Counted from the first letter of the stretch, positions 46,401 to 55,711 are shown. The stretch is 64,000 nt of DNA from Collinsella ureilytica (GCF_019795105.1 NZ_JAIMFO010000006.1:124001-188000); one strand, 5' to 3'. Numbers and translations are program-made. Notes: generated by a model not told the origin, from the letters alone.

Positions 46401-46610
46401 CGAGTGCGAATAATTCGCAGCATTTGAAAACGGGCGCAGCTGGCCAGACGGGCAGCCTCATAATCAGCGCGGAAAAGAATGCCCAAGCACGTTGGAACGC
46501 GCCAGCAGTTGACCACTACAATCATTCATCCATACACCGTCTGACCAGCATACATATGCCTATATCCGAACAGCTATTGCCTGAGAATCCTCTTGCAGGC
46601 AAGCTCACGC

Positions 46611-48008
46611 CTAAATCAAACCGATCAACATCCACCAAGGCAGCATCACGGCGATCGTTACGACAAAAACAACGACAGTAAGCGGAATGCCCAGCCGCAG
46701 CGTCTCTTTCTGTGTATATCCACCCGTGTCTTCACTCGCACCAACAAGCACGTTTAAGTGCTGGAACGGGAATAGATAATGCATCGCGATCGCCATATAG
46801 CATATGAAAGTCGGTACCACGGGATTTAATCCCATCGAGCTCGTGAAGGCCAGTATCGCTGGAACAGCAACGCCCATAACCGCAATAACGCTACCTAGCA
46901 CCATATGGAGCACGATTGAGATGACCGTAATAAACGCAGAGAGCACGAAGATGTTCTCTGGGGCAGAAGCTGGGAACAGTGTCTGGGCAATCCACGCATT
47001 CATACCAGTAGCTCCACCAACAACACCAATCGCAATTGCTGCAGTCAGAAAAATGAGTACTTGCATAGGGACAGACGCCCAGTCGGGAGCCTTCACGACC
47101 TCGCCAATGATAGGCATTGCCATGAGCATTCCAATAATGAGCGTGATCCATCCAATATCAATCCCATGGATTGAGTCAGTCAGCCAGAGCACAATAGCCA
47201 GGACAATCCAAAATACCGTGCGCTTCTCAACACCGCTCATGGAGCCAAGAGATGTAAGCTTTGCCTGTATCTCTTGCTTATTTACTTCAATCTCACGAGC
47301 GGGGCGGAAGAGCATCAGAAAGAGGACGCAGGTCAAAAGGCCAGCCACCAATGAAGGCGGTCCCATGTAAAGCAGCCAGTCGATGAAGGATACCTCCGCA
47401 CCCGAGTTAGCAACTGCGAGCGGGTTAATGACCGAATCTCCAGTAAGAAATACAAGAGATAGCGGTACAGAAGCTGCAAAGACCGCAAAGCCTATTTTTA
47501 CAGCATCCTCTTTGGGGATACCGGAGCTTTTAATGATAATTCCCATGATCGACATGATCAGGAATGCACGTGGCCATGGATGCGGGATGAGCAGAGACAA
47601 CACAAGCGTTAATACAAAGATACCGACGATGATGCTTCGGTAATCTTTTACGAAGCGCAGCATATAGGAATATGCAATGCGCTCACCCAAACCAGAAGTT
47701 TTGACGGCATTCGCAATCAAATATGCTCCCACCACGAGCCACATGGTAGAGCCTGTCCATGATTTAAAAACAACCGCCGGCTCAGCAACCTTCCATATGA
47801 CCATCAAAGCCAGCAGAATGCCTGATACAAACCCCGCTTGCGCAACTTGGCACGCCCAAAAAATCACGGTCATGATCGTAAGCGCAAGACATTTCTTGCC
47901 TTCATCTGGCAGGCCATCCAAAGGAAGCATCCAAATAACAACCGCAGCTACGATCCCAAGCACAAAGCCAATGAGGCGCTTATCAAGTTTTAGGCCAGCA
48001 ACTCCCAT
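46611..48008 (-). CDS. DASS/SLC13-family anion transporter
   Basis: A 465-residue membrane protein with about eleven to twelve helices. It is related to the divalent anion:Na+ symporters, and probably imports the carboxylated substrate of the decarboxylase or exchanges it. STMWLVVGAYLIANAVKTSG and IPHPWPRAFLIMSIMGIIIK are recognisable segments. AGGAAGGGAGG precedes ATG 48008. It lies between vdcD and ubiX. A terminator at 48105-48143 lies between it and vdcD, so its expression may be partly independent. Other decarboxylase loci use different transporter families; the substrate is inferred only. Confidence 0.8.
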   Translation of the reverse strand: MGVAGLKLDKRLIGFVLGIVAAVVIWMLPLDGLPDEGKKCLALTIMTVIFWACQVAQAGFVSGILLALMVIWKVAEPAVVFKSWTGSTMWLVVGAYLIANAVKTSGLGERIAYSYMLRFVKDYRSIIVGIFVLTLVLSLLIPHPWPRAFLIMSIMGIIIKSSGIPKEDAVKIGFAVFAASVPLSLVFLTGDSVINPLAVANSGAEVSFIDWLLYMGPPSLVAGLLTCVLFLMLFRPAREIEVNKQEIQAKLTSLGSMSGVEKRTVFWIVLAIVLWLTDSIHGIDIGWITLIIGMLMAMPIIGEVVKAPDWASVPMQVLIFLTAAIAIGVVGGATGMNAWIAQTLFPASAPENIFVLSAFITVISIVLHMVLGSVIAVMGVAVPAILAFTSSMGLNPVVPTFICYMAIAMHYLFPFQHLNVLVGASEDTGGYTQKETLRLGIPLTVVVFVVTIAVMLPWWMLIGLI

Positions 48009-48104
48009 GCTTCCTCCCTTCCTGTGTACTTAAGGAAATTCAGTTAATACGTTTTAAACAATCGCGAGTCTTAGAGCGTCCATGCGCTTCCAAAGGCTCT
48101 GCAA

Positions 48105-48143
48105 GAAAAGCCGACCCGGCCGCCTATCGCTTCCGGGTCGGCT
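48105..48143 (-). terminator. Intrinsic terminator after ubiD-vdcD
   Basis: AGCCGACCCGG (48109-48119) and CCGGGTCGGCT (48133-48143) give an 11-bp perfect stem. On the minus strand it is followed by TTTTCTT. It sits 11 bases past the vdcD stop and should end most ubiD-vdcD transcripts before the transporter gene. Confidence 0.88.
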
Positions 48144-48153
48144 CACCATACTG

Positions 48154-48360
48154 CTACGCCTCAAGCGGAGGAACCGCAGGAATAACCTGCAGATTGGCGA
48201 TCTTCTCATCGTTCAACTTGAATACATCATCTACATGAGGAGTCTCGGTTGAACGCCACGAATAAAAGCACGTCTCACACTGATAGACTTCCCAAGCTCC
48301 CTTTACAGGAGAAGTGGCGATTGTTTCAATCGCATCATGATCACAGCGAGGGCAGTTCAT
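48154..48360 (-). CDS. VdcD-type small subunit of hydroxyarylic acid decarboxylase
   Basis: A 68-residue zinc-ribbon protein. Four cysteines in CPRC (3-6) and CETC (28-31), together with IATSPVKGAWEVYQC and FYSWRSTE, match the D subunit (VdcD/EcdD) of non-oxidative hydroxyarylic acid decarboxylases. AAGGAGG precedes ATG 48360. It follows ubiD by 16 bases. Its exact role is unresolved, but it always accompanies this UbiD subgroup. Confidence 0.9.
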   Translation of the reverse strand: MNCPRCDHDAIETIATSPVKGAWEVYQCETCFYSWRSTETPHVDDVFKLNDEKIANLQVIPAVPPLEA

Positions 48361-48376
48361 ATTCCATCCTCCTTTA

Positions 48377-49816
48377 TTATTTCTGGCTCATAAGATCAGA
48401 AATGATCTTGGTGTATTCAGCGGTTTTCACTGGATCGCGGAGCAACTCAACAGACCGCTTATTAGGCTCTGGATCAACTGGAGTTGTTGCATCAATGATG
48501 AGCTTGGCCGTCATACCAGGAACTTCTTCTGATGGGTTAAGCGGCATGCCTGCACAATTTGGAATGACCTTAACGTCCTTATCCGGGCGCACGCGAGTAG
48601 ATAGTGCCCACATAACTTGGTTGAGATCGAACGGGTCAACCACATCGTCTACAAGGATCACATTGTGGCAATACGGCATACCGTGAGGCGTAGACAGTAG
48701 CCTGAACGCTGCGCCTGTTGCCTGGCCTCCATAGCGGGGCTTAATTGAAATAATCTCTGTGAACCCGTGTGTATACATGGCATTCACTGCAACAATTTCA
48801 GGAAAATCAGGCTGCAGCTGCTTAAAGATTGGCACGGATGTATTCAGAGCCATCAAGTAGTCGATCTCAGACCACGGCATCCCTAAGTACAGGTTTTCAA
48901 AGATTGGGTCTGTGCGATGCGTAATGTGCGTAATCTTTGCTTCGCACTGAGCACGAGCGCCCGAGTATGAGCCAGGGAACTCCCCAAACGGCCCTTCACA
49001 CGTACGAACGCGCGGCATAATATAGCCCTCAAGAACAACCTCTGATCCTGCTGGTACATAGAGGTGATCGTACAAATCAGATTTGACCACATCAGCAGGA
49101 ACGCCATCGTTCAACGCGCCAACGAACTCATATTCATTTTGCGCATAACCCACAGGCGTAGAAGCCATAAAGGTGACCAACGGCGCATTGCCCAACGTAA
49201 CGCAGATAGGGAATGGCTCATTGTGCTTTTCAGCCTCTGCGAGCTGTTTGGCAATATCATGCATGGCAAGACATTGCATGCCGATACGATCCTTGCCTTT
49301 AACCTGGATTCGATATGTACCGACATTCATCTTGTCGAAATTATCAGGATCAGAAGGATCCCCAGTAATGATGGATGCCTTTGAAATGAACATGCCGCCA
49401 TCTTGATCATTGATTCGATAGAGCGGTAGGAGATCAAAGAGGTTCACGTCGTGATCAATCACATGTTCTTTGCAAGGTGCTTCATCACGAGATACAACAT
49501 TTGGCTTTACTGGAAACAGATCCCAGCGCCGGTTCAGCTCAAAGAACTGCTCTTTTGTGCTGGCAGTCTTTGGCATGCCCATCATGAGAGCGTGATTTGC
49601 CCAGGATCCATGAACGTTCGTGACTACGCGCCTGCCCGCAGGGTAACCATGGATGTGGTCGAACATAACCGCAGGGCCATTGGGCATACGGCTTGCAGCA
49701 CGTCCAGCAGAACCAATATCTGGCTCTGGCATCACCTCGTCGGTAATGTGTACGAGCTGACCCTCCTTCTCAAGTGTATCTAGGAACGTACGGAGATCTT
49801 GATAGACCTTGGCCAT
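48377..49816 (-). CDS. UbiD-family hydroxyarylic acid decarboxylase catalytic subunit
   Basis: A 479-residue prenylated-FMN decarboxylase of the VdcC/EcdC/LpdC subgroup. The cofactor and catalytic region is represented by VGTYRIQVKGKDRIG and CEGPFGEFPGSYSG, with the catalytic Glu in GEFPG. Together with VdcD this suggests decarboxylation of hydroxybenzoate, vanillate, protocatechuate or gallate. GAAAGGAG precedes ATG 49816. It is the first gene after the LysR regulator. Which aromatic acid is the substrate cannot be told. Confidence 0.93.
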   Translation of the reverse strand: MAKVYQDLRTFLDTLEKEGQLVHITDEVMPEPDIGSAGRAASRMPNGPAVMFDHIHGYPAGRRVVTNVHGSWANHALMMGMPKTASTKEQFFELNRRWDLFPVKPNVVSRDEAPCKEHVIDHDVNLFDLLPLYRINDQDGGMFISKASIITGDPSDPDNFDKMNVGTYRIQVKGKDRIGMQCLAMHDIAKQLAEAEKHNEPFPICVTLGNAPLVTFMASTPVGYAQNEYEFVGALNDGVPADVVKSDLYDHLYVPAGSEVVLEGYIMPRVRTCEGPFGEFPGSYSGARAQCEAKITHITHRTDPIFENLYLGMPWSEIDYLMALNTSVPIFKQLQPDFPEIVAVNAMYTHGFTEIISIKPRYGGQATGAAFRLLSTPHGMPYCHNVILVDDVVDPFDLNQVMWALSTRVRPDKDVKVIPNCAGMPLNPSEEVPGMTAKLIIDATTPVDPEPNKRSVELLRDPVKTAEYTKIISDLMSQK

Positions 49817-49943
49817 GAAAGCTCCTTTCCCAGGGTCTGTGATCCGACACCACCATCTTCATGGGGGCTATTCATCCGTGTAATTCGACTTAGGAATATG
49901 CGCTTTCGTAAATGGCATAATCCCTCGTTCTGATCGGCCGTTA

Positions 49944-49956
49944 TTCCATTTTGGAA
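49944..49956. promoter_or_regulatory. Candidate LysR binding site
   Basis: TTCCATTTTGGAA has five-base complementary arms (TTCCA and TGGAA) and lies in the divergent gap between lysR and ubiD. The dyad structure suits LysR sites, but the motif is short and the gap is AT-rich. Confidence 0.35.
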
Positions 49957-50055
49957 AGATGAATCGCATACAATCGATATCGGCAAAAGGTTTTCAGCTG
50001 ATACCGTTCAAATTGAAAGGAGCAACAACCATGCTCACTGGGAGGTGAGACGTCG

Positions 50056-50955
50056 GTGGAAATTAGGAAGCTCGAGGCATTTCTCACCATTGCAGCTACC
50101 GGCACATTCACCGAAGCAGCAGAGAAGCTATTCATCTCACAATCATCACTTTCGAAGCAGATGTCACAACTCGAGCATGAACTCGGGGTAAGACTGTTTA
50201 AGAAAACGCGTAACGGGGTTGAGCTCACCCAGGCCGGTTATGATTTCAACTCATATGCACATCGCGCTCTTCCTGAGTACCGCAATGCCGTTGCGCGCCT
50301 GCAGCTCTACCGTGAAGACAACAAATACCCCCTGATCGTTGGGGCGCTTCCGCTAACTGATGAGTACGGAATATCAGATTGCTTTAGCTCATATTGGGTT
50401 CGCAATACCTCAGTTCAAATTGAATTCATTGAGCGTAGCCAAGAAAATCTCATCGATAAACTGCGTAGACATCGCGTAGATCTCGCACTCATTCGTCTCG
50501 ATTTGCTTGATGAAGAATTTGACTCCACACCGCTCGTAACCGATGAGCTGATGTTTGTTTGCTCCGTGCGCAATCCGCTCGCTTCCCTCTCCAAAATTGA
50601 TATCCGCAGCCTCAGAAATCAGCAGTTTATTATGCTTGAGCAAAAGTCGGACATCACTCAGCTGTTTCAGCGTGCCTGCGAAGCGGCTGGATTCTTCCCG
50701 AGCATGCCGCTTCACCATTCGCGCCACAACATGGTTATTAAGGCAGTTCAGCGCGGCATGGGCGTTTCACTTCTCCCCCGCCGTCTTATTACAACCGCAC
50801 ATGCGAGCGACGTCGTTGGCATTCCTCTTCAGGATCCCCTCTACTCTACGCTTGGATTTGCTTGGCTCGCCGACAAGCCCTTGAATGAAGTTGCCCAGAA
50901 CTTCGTTAGTTTTATTGCTGAACACCTGCATAACAATACGGAGAAAGAAGCGTAA
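50056..50955 (+). CDS. LysR-family regulator of the decarboxylase locus
   Basis: A 299-residue activator. The HTH is at about residues 16-45 (FTEAAEKLFISQSSLSKQMS), followed by the two-lobed inducer-binding domain (about 90-290). The start is GTG 50056 after GGAGGTGAG. It is divergent from ubiD, the classic place for the activator of the target operon. The inducer is likely the aromatic acid substrate, by analogy with other UbiD systems. The gene is followed immediately by the second dispersed repeat. Confidence 0.9.
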   Translation: MEIRKLEAFLTIAATGTFTEAAEKLFISQSSLSKQMSQLEHELGVRLFKKTRNGVELTQAGYDFNSYAHRALPEYRNAVARLQLYREDNKYPLIVGALPLTDEYGISDCFSSYWVRNTSVQIEFIERSQENLIDKLRRHRVDLALIRLDLLDEEFDSTPLVTDELMFVCSVRNPLASLSKIDIRSLRNQQFIMLEQKSDITQLFQRACEAAGFFPSMPLHHSRHNMVIKAVQRGMGVSLLPRRLITTAHASDVVGIPLQDPLYSTLGFAWLADKPLNEVAQNFVSFIAEHLHNNTEKEA

Positions 50956-50965
50956 CCGGAGCGGC

Positions 50966-51090
50966 ACAAGGGGAAATCACACGTCCATTTCTGATAGAGG
51001 GGGTTTGATTTAGTACATTTATTGTCCTCTAGGCAACGATTTGACGCCAAGTGCGGGCAAAAATGGTCGTAACGACACCAAAATGTACGC
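50966..51090. repeat. Dispersed 125-bp repeat, copy B
   Basis: A near-identical copy of 44597-44721 (about 94% identity, same orientation), starting 11 bases after the lysR stop. Antisense reading gives a Cys- and Trp-containing peptide in both copies, but most differences change the amino acid, so coding constraint is unlikely. Confidence 0.8.
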
Positions 51091-51234
51091 AACCCCGGGT
51101 AAAAAATTGATTTTAGGACGCACGCCTGTACGTCATCTCGCGCCCTAGGCACCTGGCGCGGCCTTGGTGCCCGAACCATCCCAGGCACCGAGCGCATCCT
51201 TAGTACCCGGTGCATCCCAGATACTCGCTATAAG

Positions 51235-53358
51235 CTAGGAGCCCGACGTATCCTGAGCAGCAGCGGCATCCGTGGAGGCCGCTTCTTCCGTCTGCTGCGC
51301 ATCTTCGGGGTGCTTGGGCAGCACATCAGCAATGGCGTTGTAGATGAGCTGGATATATTCTTGTGCGCCGCCCTCGGACAGATGCGTACCATCTCCATCG
51401 AACAAATCGCTTCGATCAGTGCTGTAGCCGTACCAATCCACAATGCGCACGTTGGCATAGCGCTTAGCTGCATTCCACAGCGCGACGTTCGTGCTACCCT
51501 CCCACGAGGTAGGGCTTCGCGTAGTTACAAATACCACCGATCGCTTATTGCCAACCTCAGACATAAGCTCATCAATCATTGCATCGTCTACCGGCCCGTT
51601 CGTGCCCAAGGCAAATACAGCAATCTTGCCAGCGAGGCTCTCTTGCACATAGCTATCAAAAACCTCAATACCAGCGCTGAACTGCCGGTTTATGAGTGCG
51701 TCTATCTGCCCATGTGGAAAGGTCTCCTGAAAAGCAGGAACGGCACGTAATGAGACCGAGTCACCGATCAGCAGCACATCATAAGAGCCTGCGGGGAATA
51801 TGTCCTCGTCCGCTTTATCTTTACTGTCCGACTTCTCATCCTTTGACGAAGTCGACTTACCATCCTTATCGTCAGCCTTGTCCTTTTGCTCAGACTCCGC
51901 TGACCCGCTCTCTTGAAGCAAGGCTGCGCCTTCCGCACTCAGTGCCGAGGTATCCGGCACGAAAAGCAAGCCTCCTATAGAGACCAACAGCAGAGCGGAA
52001 ACAGAAAGGCATACAGCAGCATGACGGCGAGCAAGCGCGGGTATCTCCTCACGATGCCCTTTAATTGTAGTAAGCATTTGATCAAAGACACCCTGCCTAA
52101 ACGGCGTCTCAATAAACTGATAGCAAAGAGCAGAAATCGCAACCACCAGCACGACTTGAAGGGCAAGCACCCACCACGGCTTCTGAGAAACGTCACTCGC
52201 AGGATTCATTAACAGCAACAACGGATAATGCCAGAGATAGATGCTGTAAGATCGCTGACCAATCCATACAAGCGCCTTGTTAGAAAAGATGCGCGCCAAC
52301 CGACTTCCTGGCCACGCACATGCAGCAATAACCGCGAGCGTGAGCATGGTTGCCAGCAAGGTGCCCCCACGGTAAGAAAAGGCGTCGTAGCCATTCGTAA
52401 AGATGGACATGAGAACAAGGCCGACAAGGCCAATAACCCCAAGCGCGTCTAAAGAAGTCCGCGTGCTATGTCGAGCAGAGCCGTTATCAGCGCGCTTCGA
52501 CCTTGGCAGCTTGTCACCAACGCGAGCGGCTGTGGGCAGGTTATTTTCGTTGGAGGTCTCCTCAGCAGCCATCGAAGCGGCCTCAGGAGTAAAAGCAGCA
52601 GAAGCGCCTCCGGCTGCCTCAGCATGCTGGAGAGCAAGAACTCTAGCCTTTTGCAGGCGCTGGTATATCCACCTCACTGATAGCGCTTGAGCTGGGAGCA
52701 GTGCAAGCCAGCACCCCATCAAAAGAGAACATGCCCTTGTATCAAGGCCGTAATAGACCCGACTTGGATCAGCGCCCGGGCTATAGAGCAAGGCCATAGC
52801 GACTGCCGATGCAAGCGCCAACGCTAAGGTTACACGTCGCAAAACTCTCCGTGTCACACGCAGGCGAAACGAGATGAGTAGCAACACAGGCCAAACAAGA
52901 TAAAATTGCATTTCAATTGCCAGCGACCAGAAATGCGTGAGCGGCGAAGGATTGCCAATATTGTTGAAGTACGAAACCTCATGTGCAACCTGCCACCAGT
53001 TATTAAAAAACAGTAGCGAGGGCAGAATATCTGTCCGCATCTTAGTGAGCATGACATGGTTGCATATCGTGCAAAGTGCCGCCGTCGCAACAATAACAAC
53101 AACTGTTGCAGGCAACAGCCGGCGCAGGCGGCGCTTCCAAAAACTCTTGAAATCAATGTCGCACGTGAGAACAAATTCTCGAATAAGCAGGCGTGTGATC
53201 AGATACCCAGAGAGAACGAAGAAAACGGTAACGCCAATCATGCCTCCGGGAGCCGCGCCCGGATTGAGATGATAGAGAACCACTGCAGCTACAGCGAGCG
53301 CGCGGATGCCGTCAAGCGACGGAATATAACGCAGGCGACGCTGACGAGCAGAATTCAT
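51235..53358 (-). CDS. OatA-like membrane acyltransferase with SGNH domain
   Basis: A 707-residue protein. The N-terminal acyltransferase-3 domain has about ten helices (residues 5-440), beginning YIPSLDGIRALAV and including FWSLAIEMQFYLVWP. After a low-complexity Ser/Lys/Asp linker (about 490-530), an extracellular SGNH hydrolase-like domain starts at LLIGDSVSLRA, with ALGTNGP and DGTHLSEGG for the other catalytic blocks. OatA enzymes O-acetylate peptidoglycan or other wall polymers. ATG 53358 follows AAGGAG; the frame to 53433 has no ribosome site. The tail is Ala/Thr-rich. Confidence 0.88.
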   Translation of the reverse strand: MNSARQRRLRYIPSLDGIRALAVAAVVLYHLNPGAAPGGMIGVTVFFVLSGYLITRLLIREFVLTCDIDFKSFWKRRLRRLLPATVVVIVATAALCTICNHVMLTKMRTDILPSLLFFNNWWQVAHEVSYFNNIGNPSPLTHFWSLAIEMQFYLVWPVLLLISFRLRVTRRVLRRVTLALALASAVAMALLYSPGADPSRVYYGLDTRACSLLMGCWLALLPAQALSVRWIYQRLQKARVLALQHAEAAGGASAAFTPEAASMAAEETSNENNLPTAARVGDKLPRSKRADNGSARHSTRTSLDALGVIGLVGLVLMSIFTNGYDAFSYRGGTLLATMLTLAVIAACAWPGSRLARIFSNKALVWIGQRSYSIYLWHYPLLLLMNPASDVSQKPWWVLALQVVLVVAISALCYQFIETPFRQGVFDQMLTTIKGHREEIPALARRHAAVCLSVSALLLVSIGGLLFVPDTSALSAEGAALLQESGSAESEQKDKADDKDGKSTSSKDEKSDSKDKADEDIFPAGSYDVLLIGDSVSLRAVPAFQETFPHGQIDALINRQFSAGIEVFDSYVQESLAGKIAVFALGTNGPVDDAMIDELMSEVGNKRSVVFVTTRSPTSWEGSTNVALWNAAKRYANVRIVDWYGYSTDRSDLFDGDGTHLSEGGAQEYIQLIYNAIADVLPKHPEDAQQTEEAASTDAAAAQDTSGS

Positions 53359-53729
53359 GTGACTCCTTTTCTTCCCTCTCAAAGTATATTGATTATTGCA
53401 TGCATCCAAGACAAGGTGACCTGTTCGAATCAACTACGGATTCACGTTTTCTCGCTCCAGCCTGTATCGTCAGCACGGCACACAGCTGCACGAATAATCA
53501 CTTTCTGCTGCTCTGAAGCTAAAACACCGATTCTCTACTTCGAGGTATCACAAGTGCGCGAAGAGGCAGATTTTACTGAAAGTCGTCCCACTTTCTACTT
53601 AAAGCGTCCCGCAAGCTCGCGCCTATGAGCTGCTTTATCTGCTTCACAAACACCTCTACTTGAAAAACGAGGGTTATAGGACAAAAGGGGGCTATAGGGC
53701 TCTAAAGGCTGAGCAAAGCTCAGGCTGAG
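53359..53729. other. Intergenic region, no gene seen
   Basis: This gap upstream of the acyltransferase holds its promoter region and a small hairpin CTGAGCaaaGCTCAG near 53709-53723. No coding frame here has a ribosome site or family resemblance, and no RNA family is recognised. Confidence 0.5.
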
Positions 53730-53760
53730 AAAAAAACTACCCGCGCTGTCGCAGGTAGTT
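53730..53760 (-). terminator. Terminator of the tRNA gene
   Basis: On the minus strand AACTACC.GCG, a four-base loop, CGC.GGTAGTT, followed directly by a run of T residues (A-run at 53730-53736). It lies ten bases past the tRNA 3' end. Confidence 0.9.
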
Positions 53761-53769
53761 CAGAGTTCG

Positions 53770-53846
53770 TGGTCGCGGGGGCTGGATTTGAACCAACGAC
53801 CTCCGGGTTATGAGCCCGGCGAGCTACCAGACTGCTCCACCCCGCA
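53770..53846 (-). tRNA. Initiator tRNA-fMet (CAT anticodon)
   Basis: A 77-nt tRNA. The anticodon stem is CCGGG and CCCGG flanking CTCATAA, giving the three G-C pairs characteristic of initiator tRNA. The T loop is TTCAAAT, and CCA is encoded. The 5' base is T and position 72 is G, so the first pair is a U-G wobble rather than the C-A mismatch of E. coli; either lacks a strong pair at 1:72, as formylation requires. The position 2-7 stem GCGGGG/CCCCGC is perfect. Confidence 0.95.
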
Positions 53847-54163
53847 ATATCTGGGCGCATCTAGTGCGCAAGAAAATACCTTACGTGAAATGCACGGCAG
53901 ACGCAAGGGTCTGGCAGAATCTCCACATCTTGCGCATGCTCCCTCGCGCGCCAAAACACAAACTCACATGCACTCATCACGGAGCAAGCCCCATCCAGCT
54001 GCCCGCATATGCCCCGGCTGTTACGCAAGCTCGCACCAGCGAGCGAACCCTCCGCACTCACACCAACAACGACCTCAGCGACGAGTCAGTATACAATGAG
54101 CGCTGATCAAAAGATGCGCGAACACACGACCAATCACGCGCGCAAGCATCAGGAAGGAACGAT
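53847..54163. other. Intergenic region between tRNA-fMet and coaX
   Basis: This gap carries the upstream region of the tRNA (minus) and of coaX (plus). A TATACAAT -10-like box lies at about 54091-54098. The rest is rich in CTCAC and CGC words but has no recognised gene; the overlapping plus-strand frames have no ribosome site. Confidence 0.45.
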
Positions 54164-54964
54164 ATGCTGCTGGCAGTCGATATGGGAAACACCCAGACAG
54201 CCCTTGGATTGTTTGATGGAAAGCAGCTCGTTCAATCGTGGCGTATGCCAACTGATCGCAGCCTTACCAAAGACGATATTCATGTTCGGCTCTTAGGGTT
54301 CTTTAGCCTATATAACCTCGATATTCAAGTAATTGAAGCGATTGCCTTTGCCGGCGTAGTGCCTCAGCTTCTGCGGGAGTGGAAGGCAGTTGCTGCGCAG
54401 ATGGGTCTTGAGTTCATGCAGGTTAAGCCCGGGTGCAGCCCAGCAATTCATATTGATGCCCCTCATCCCGAAGAAGTTGGGGCAGACCGCATTGCAAACG
54501 CGGTTGCTGCAGCCACCCTTTATGGCACACCATGCATTGTCGTGGACTTTGGAACAGCAACTAATGTAGATGTGATTGACGAGCGGGGATTCTATATTGG
54601 AGGAGCTATTGCTCCAGGCATTGGCGTCTCACTCGATGCCTTGGTGGCTCGCGCGGCAAAGCTATCGAGCGTTTCGCTCGAGGCACCGAACCACGCCCTG
54701 GGGCGCAACACCACCGAAGCTCTGCAAAGCGGCACGGTTATTGGTGCGGCGGCTATGGCAGAAGGCCTGGTTGCCCGCATTGCAAAAGAGATGCTTCTTA
54801 TGGACAAGACCGACGAGTCAAACGAAGCAGCTCAAAAGATTCAGGTGATTGCCACAGGAGGCATGGCGGATCTCGTTGCCAGCTGCACCGATTTGTTTGA
54901 CACGGTAGATCGGCTGCTCACCCTAGAAGGTATCTGCGAGATCTGGGCACAAGCTCACCGGTAG
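54164..54964 (+). CDS. coaX: Type III pantothenate kinase
   Basis: A 266-residue kinase of the ASKHA fold that makes 4'-phosphopantothenate in CoA synthesis and is not feedback-inhibited by CoA. Motifs are DMGNTQTALGLF (residues 5-16), PEEVGADRIANAVAA (about 106-120), VVDFGTATNVDVID and YIGGAIAPGI. AAGGAACGAT precedes ATG 54164. It is a single gene; short repeats of the stop region follow (54955-55015). Confidence 0.95.
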   Translation: MLLAVDMGNTQTALGLFDGKQLVQSWRMPTDRSLTKDDIHVRLLGFFSLYNLDIQVIEAIAFAGVVPQLLREWKAVAAQMGLEFMQVKPGCSPAIHIDAPHPEEVGADRIANAVAAATLYGTPCIVVDFGTATNVDVIDERGFYIGGAIAPGIGVSLDALVARAAKLSSVSLEAPNHALGRNTTEALQSGTVIGAAAMAEGLVARIAKEMLLMDKTDESNEAAQKIQVIATGGMADLVASCTDLFDTVDRLLTLEGICEIWAQAHR

Positions 54965-55066
54965 CTCACCGCGTAGAACTTCACGCTCGCACCGGCGCCC
55001 TACCGTGTAGAGCTGCTCACCCGCACTCACCCCAGCCAAGTTCAAGACCCCGCACTGCCCTTGTGC

Positions 55067-55366
55067 CTAGCGCTCTTTGATTAAGGTCGTAGCCAGCTCA
55101 AGCATCCGAATAGAGGTCTGAAACATCCGTCCTACCAGGTCGTATGGCAGATCTTCGCTGAGTACCCCATGAGCAATGTCGGCATAGTCATCTGTCTCAT
55201 CTGAGATCTCAACGTCTTTCATATAGGCTTCGCTGCCGTAATACTCCAGAAACGCCTGGTAGTTTTCACGATTAGCATCCAGGCGATCTAAGGCCGCCTC
55301 AACTCCATCAAGCACCTCATTGGACTCGTCTAAAATCCGCTCAAAACAAATCACATCTTCTTTCAT
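55067..55366 (-). CDS. DUF4298 domain protein
   Basis: A 99-residue helical protein. The block YYGSEAYMKDVE followed by HGVLSEDLPYDLVGRMF matches the DUF4298 family, whose function is not known. The start chosen is ATG 55366, six bases after GAAGGG, giving MKEDVICFERILDE; the longer frame to 55474 has no good ribosome site. It is a single gene with a repeat-rich upstream region. Confidence 0.75.
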   Translation of the reverse strand: MKEDVICFERILDESNEVLDGVEAALDRLDANRENYQAFLEYYGSEAYMKDVEISDETDDYADIAHGVLSEDLPYDLVGRMFQTSIRMLELATTLIKER

Positions 55367-55469
55367 GACCATCCCTTCAAGACGAGCGTCGAGCTCATTG
55401 TGCCAAAGCTCTAACATGCCAAGATGCCCAGCGCCAATCTGATGCAGATAGTTCGACACTGGGCATGCT

Positions 55470-55693
55470 CTCACAACTCATGCGCATTTGCATCCAAGCG
55501 GCCGCGACCTCACGACTCATGCGTGTTCGCATTCGCACACGCCCTTGCATCCGCTCGCACTCACGCCGCACGTACGCTCGCATCCACGACCACGAGCTCA
55601 CGTCACACGCACGCTTCACGCACACACGCCCACATCCACACACGCACTCGTGCGCGGCGCGCCAAAGCCTACGGCGTTCCAAGCTTGCCAATG
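55470..55693. repeat. CAC-rich low-complexity region
   Basis: CTCAC.ACTCATGCG at 55470 recurs 39 bases later at 55509, followed by a long run of CACGC/CTCGCAT words to about 55660. At the far end, GTTCC.AGCT..CCAAT (55677-55693) echoes the folP-folK stop region (55720-55736), with three differences in 17. Plus-strand frames here are His/Thr/Arg-rich and without ribosome sites, so I do not call a gene. Confidence 0.65.
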
Positions 55694-55711
55694 AACGGCG
55701 AGCCAAAAAGC

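Noticed and set aside
53788-54106. Small plus-strand genes overlapping the tRNA region
   Set aside because: They run through the tRNA gene on the opposite strand and have no ribosome site.
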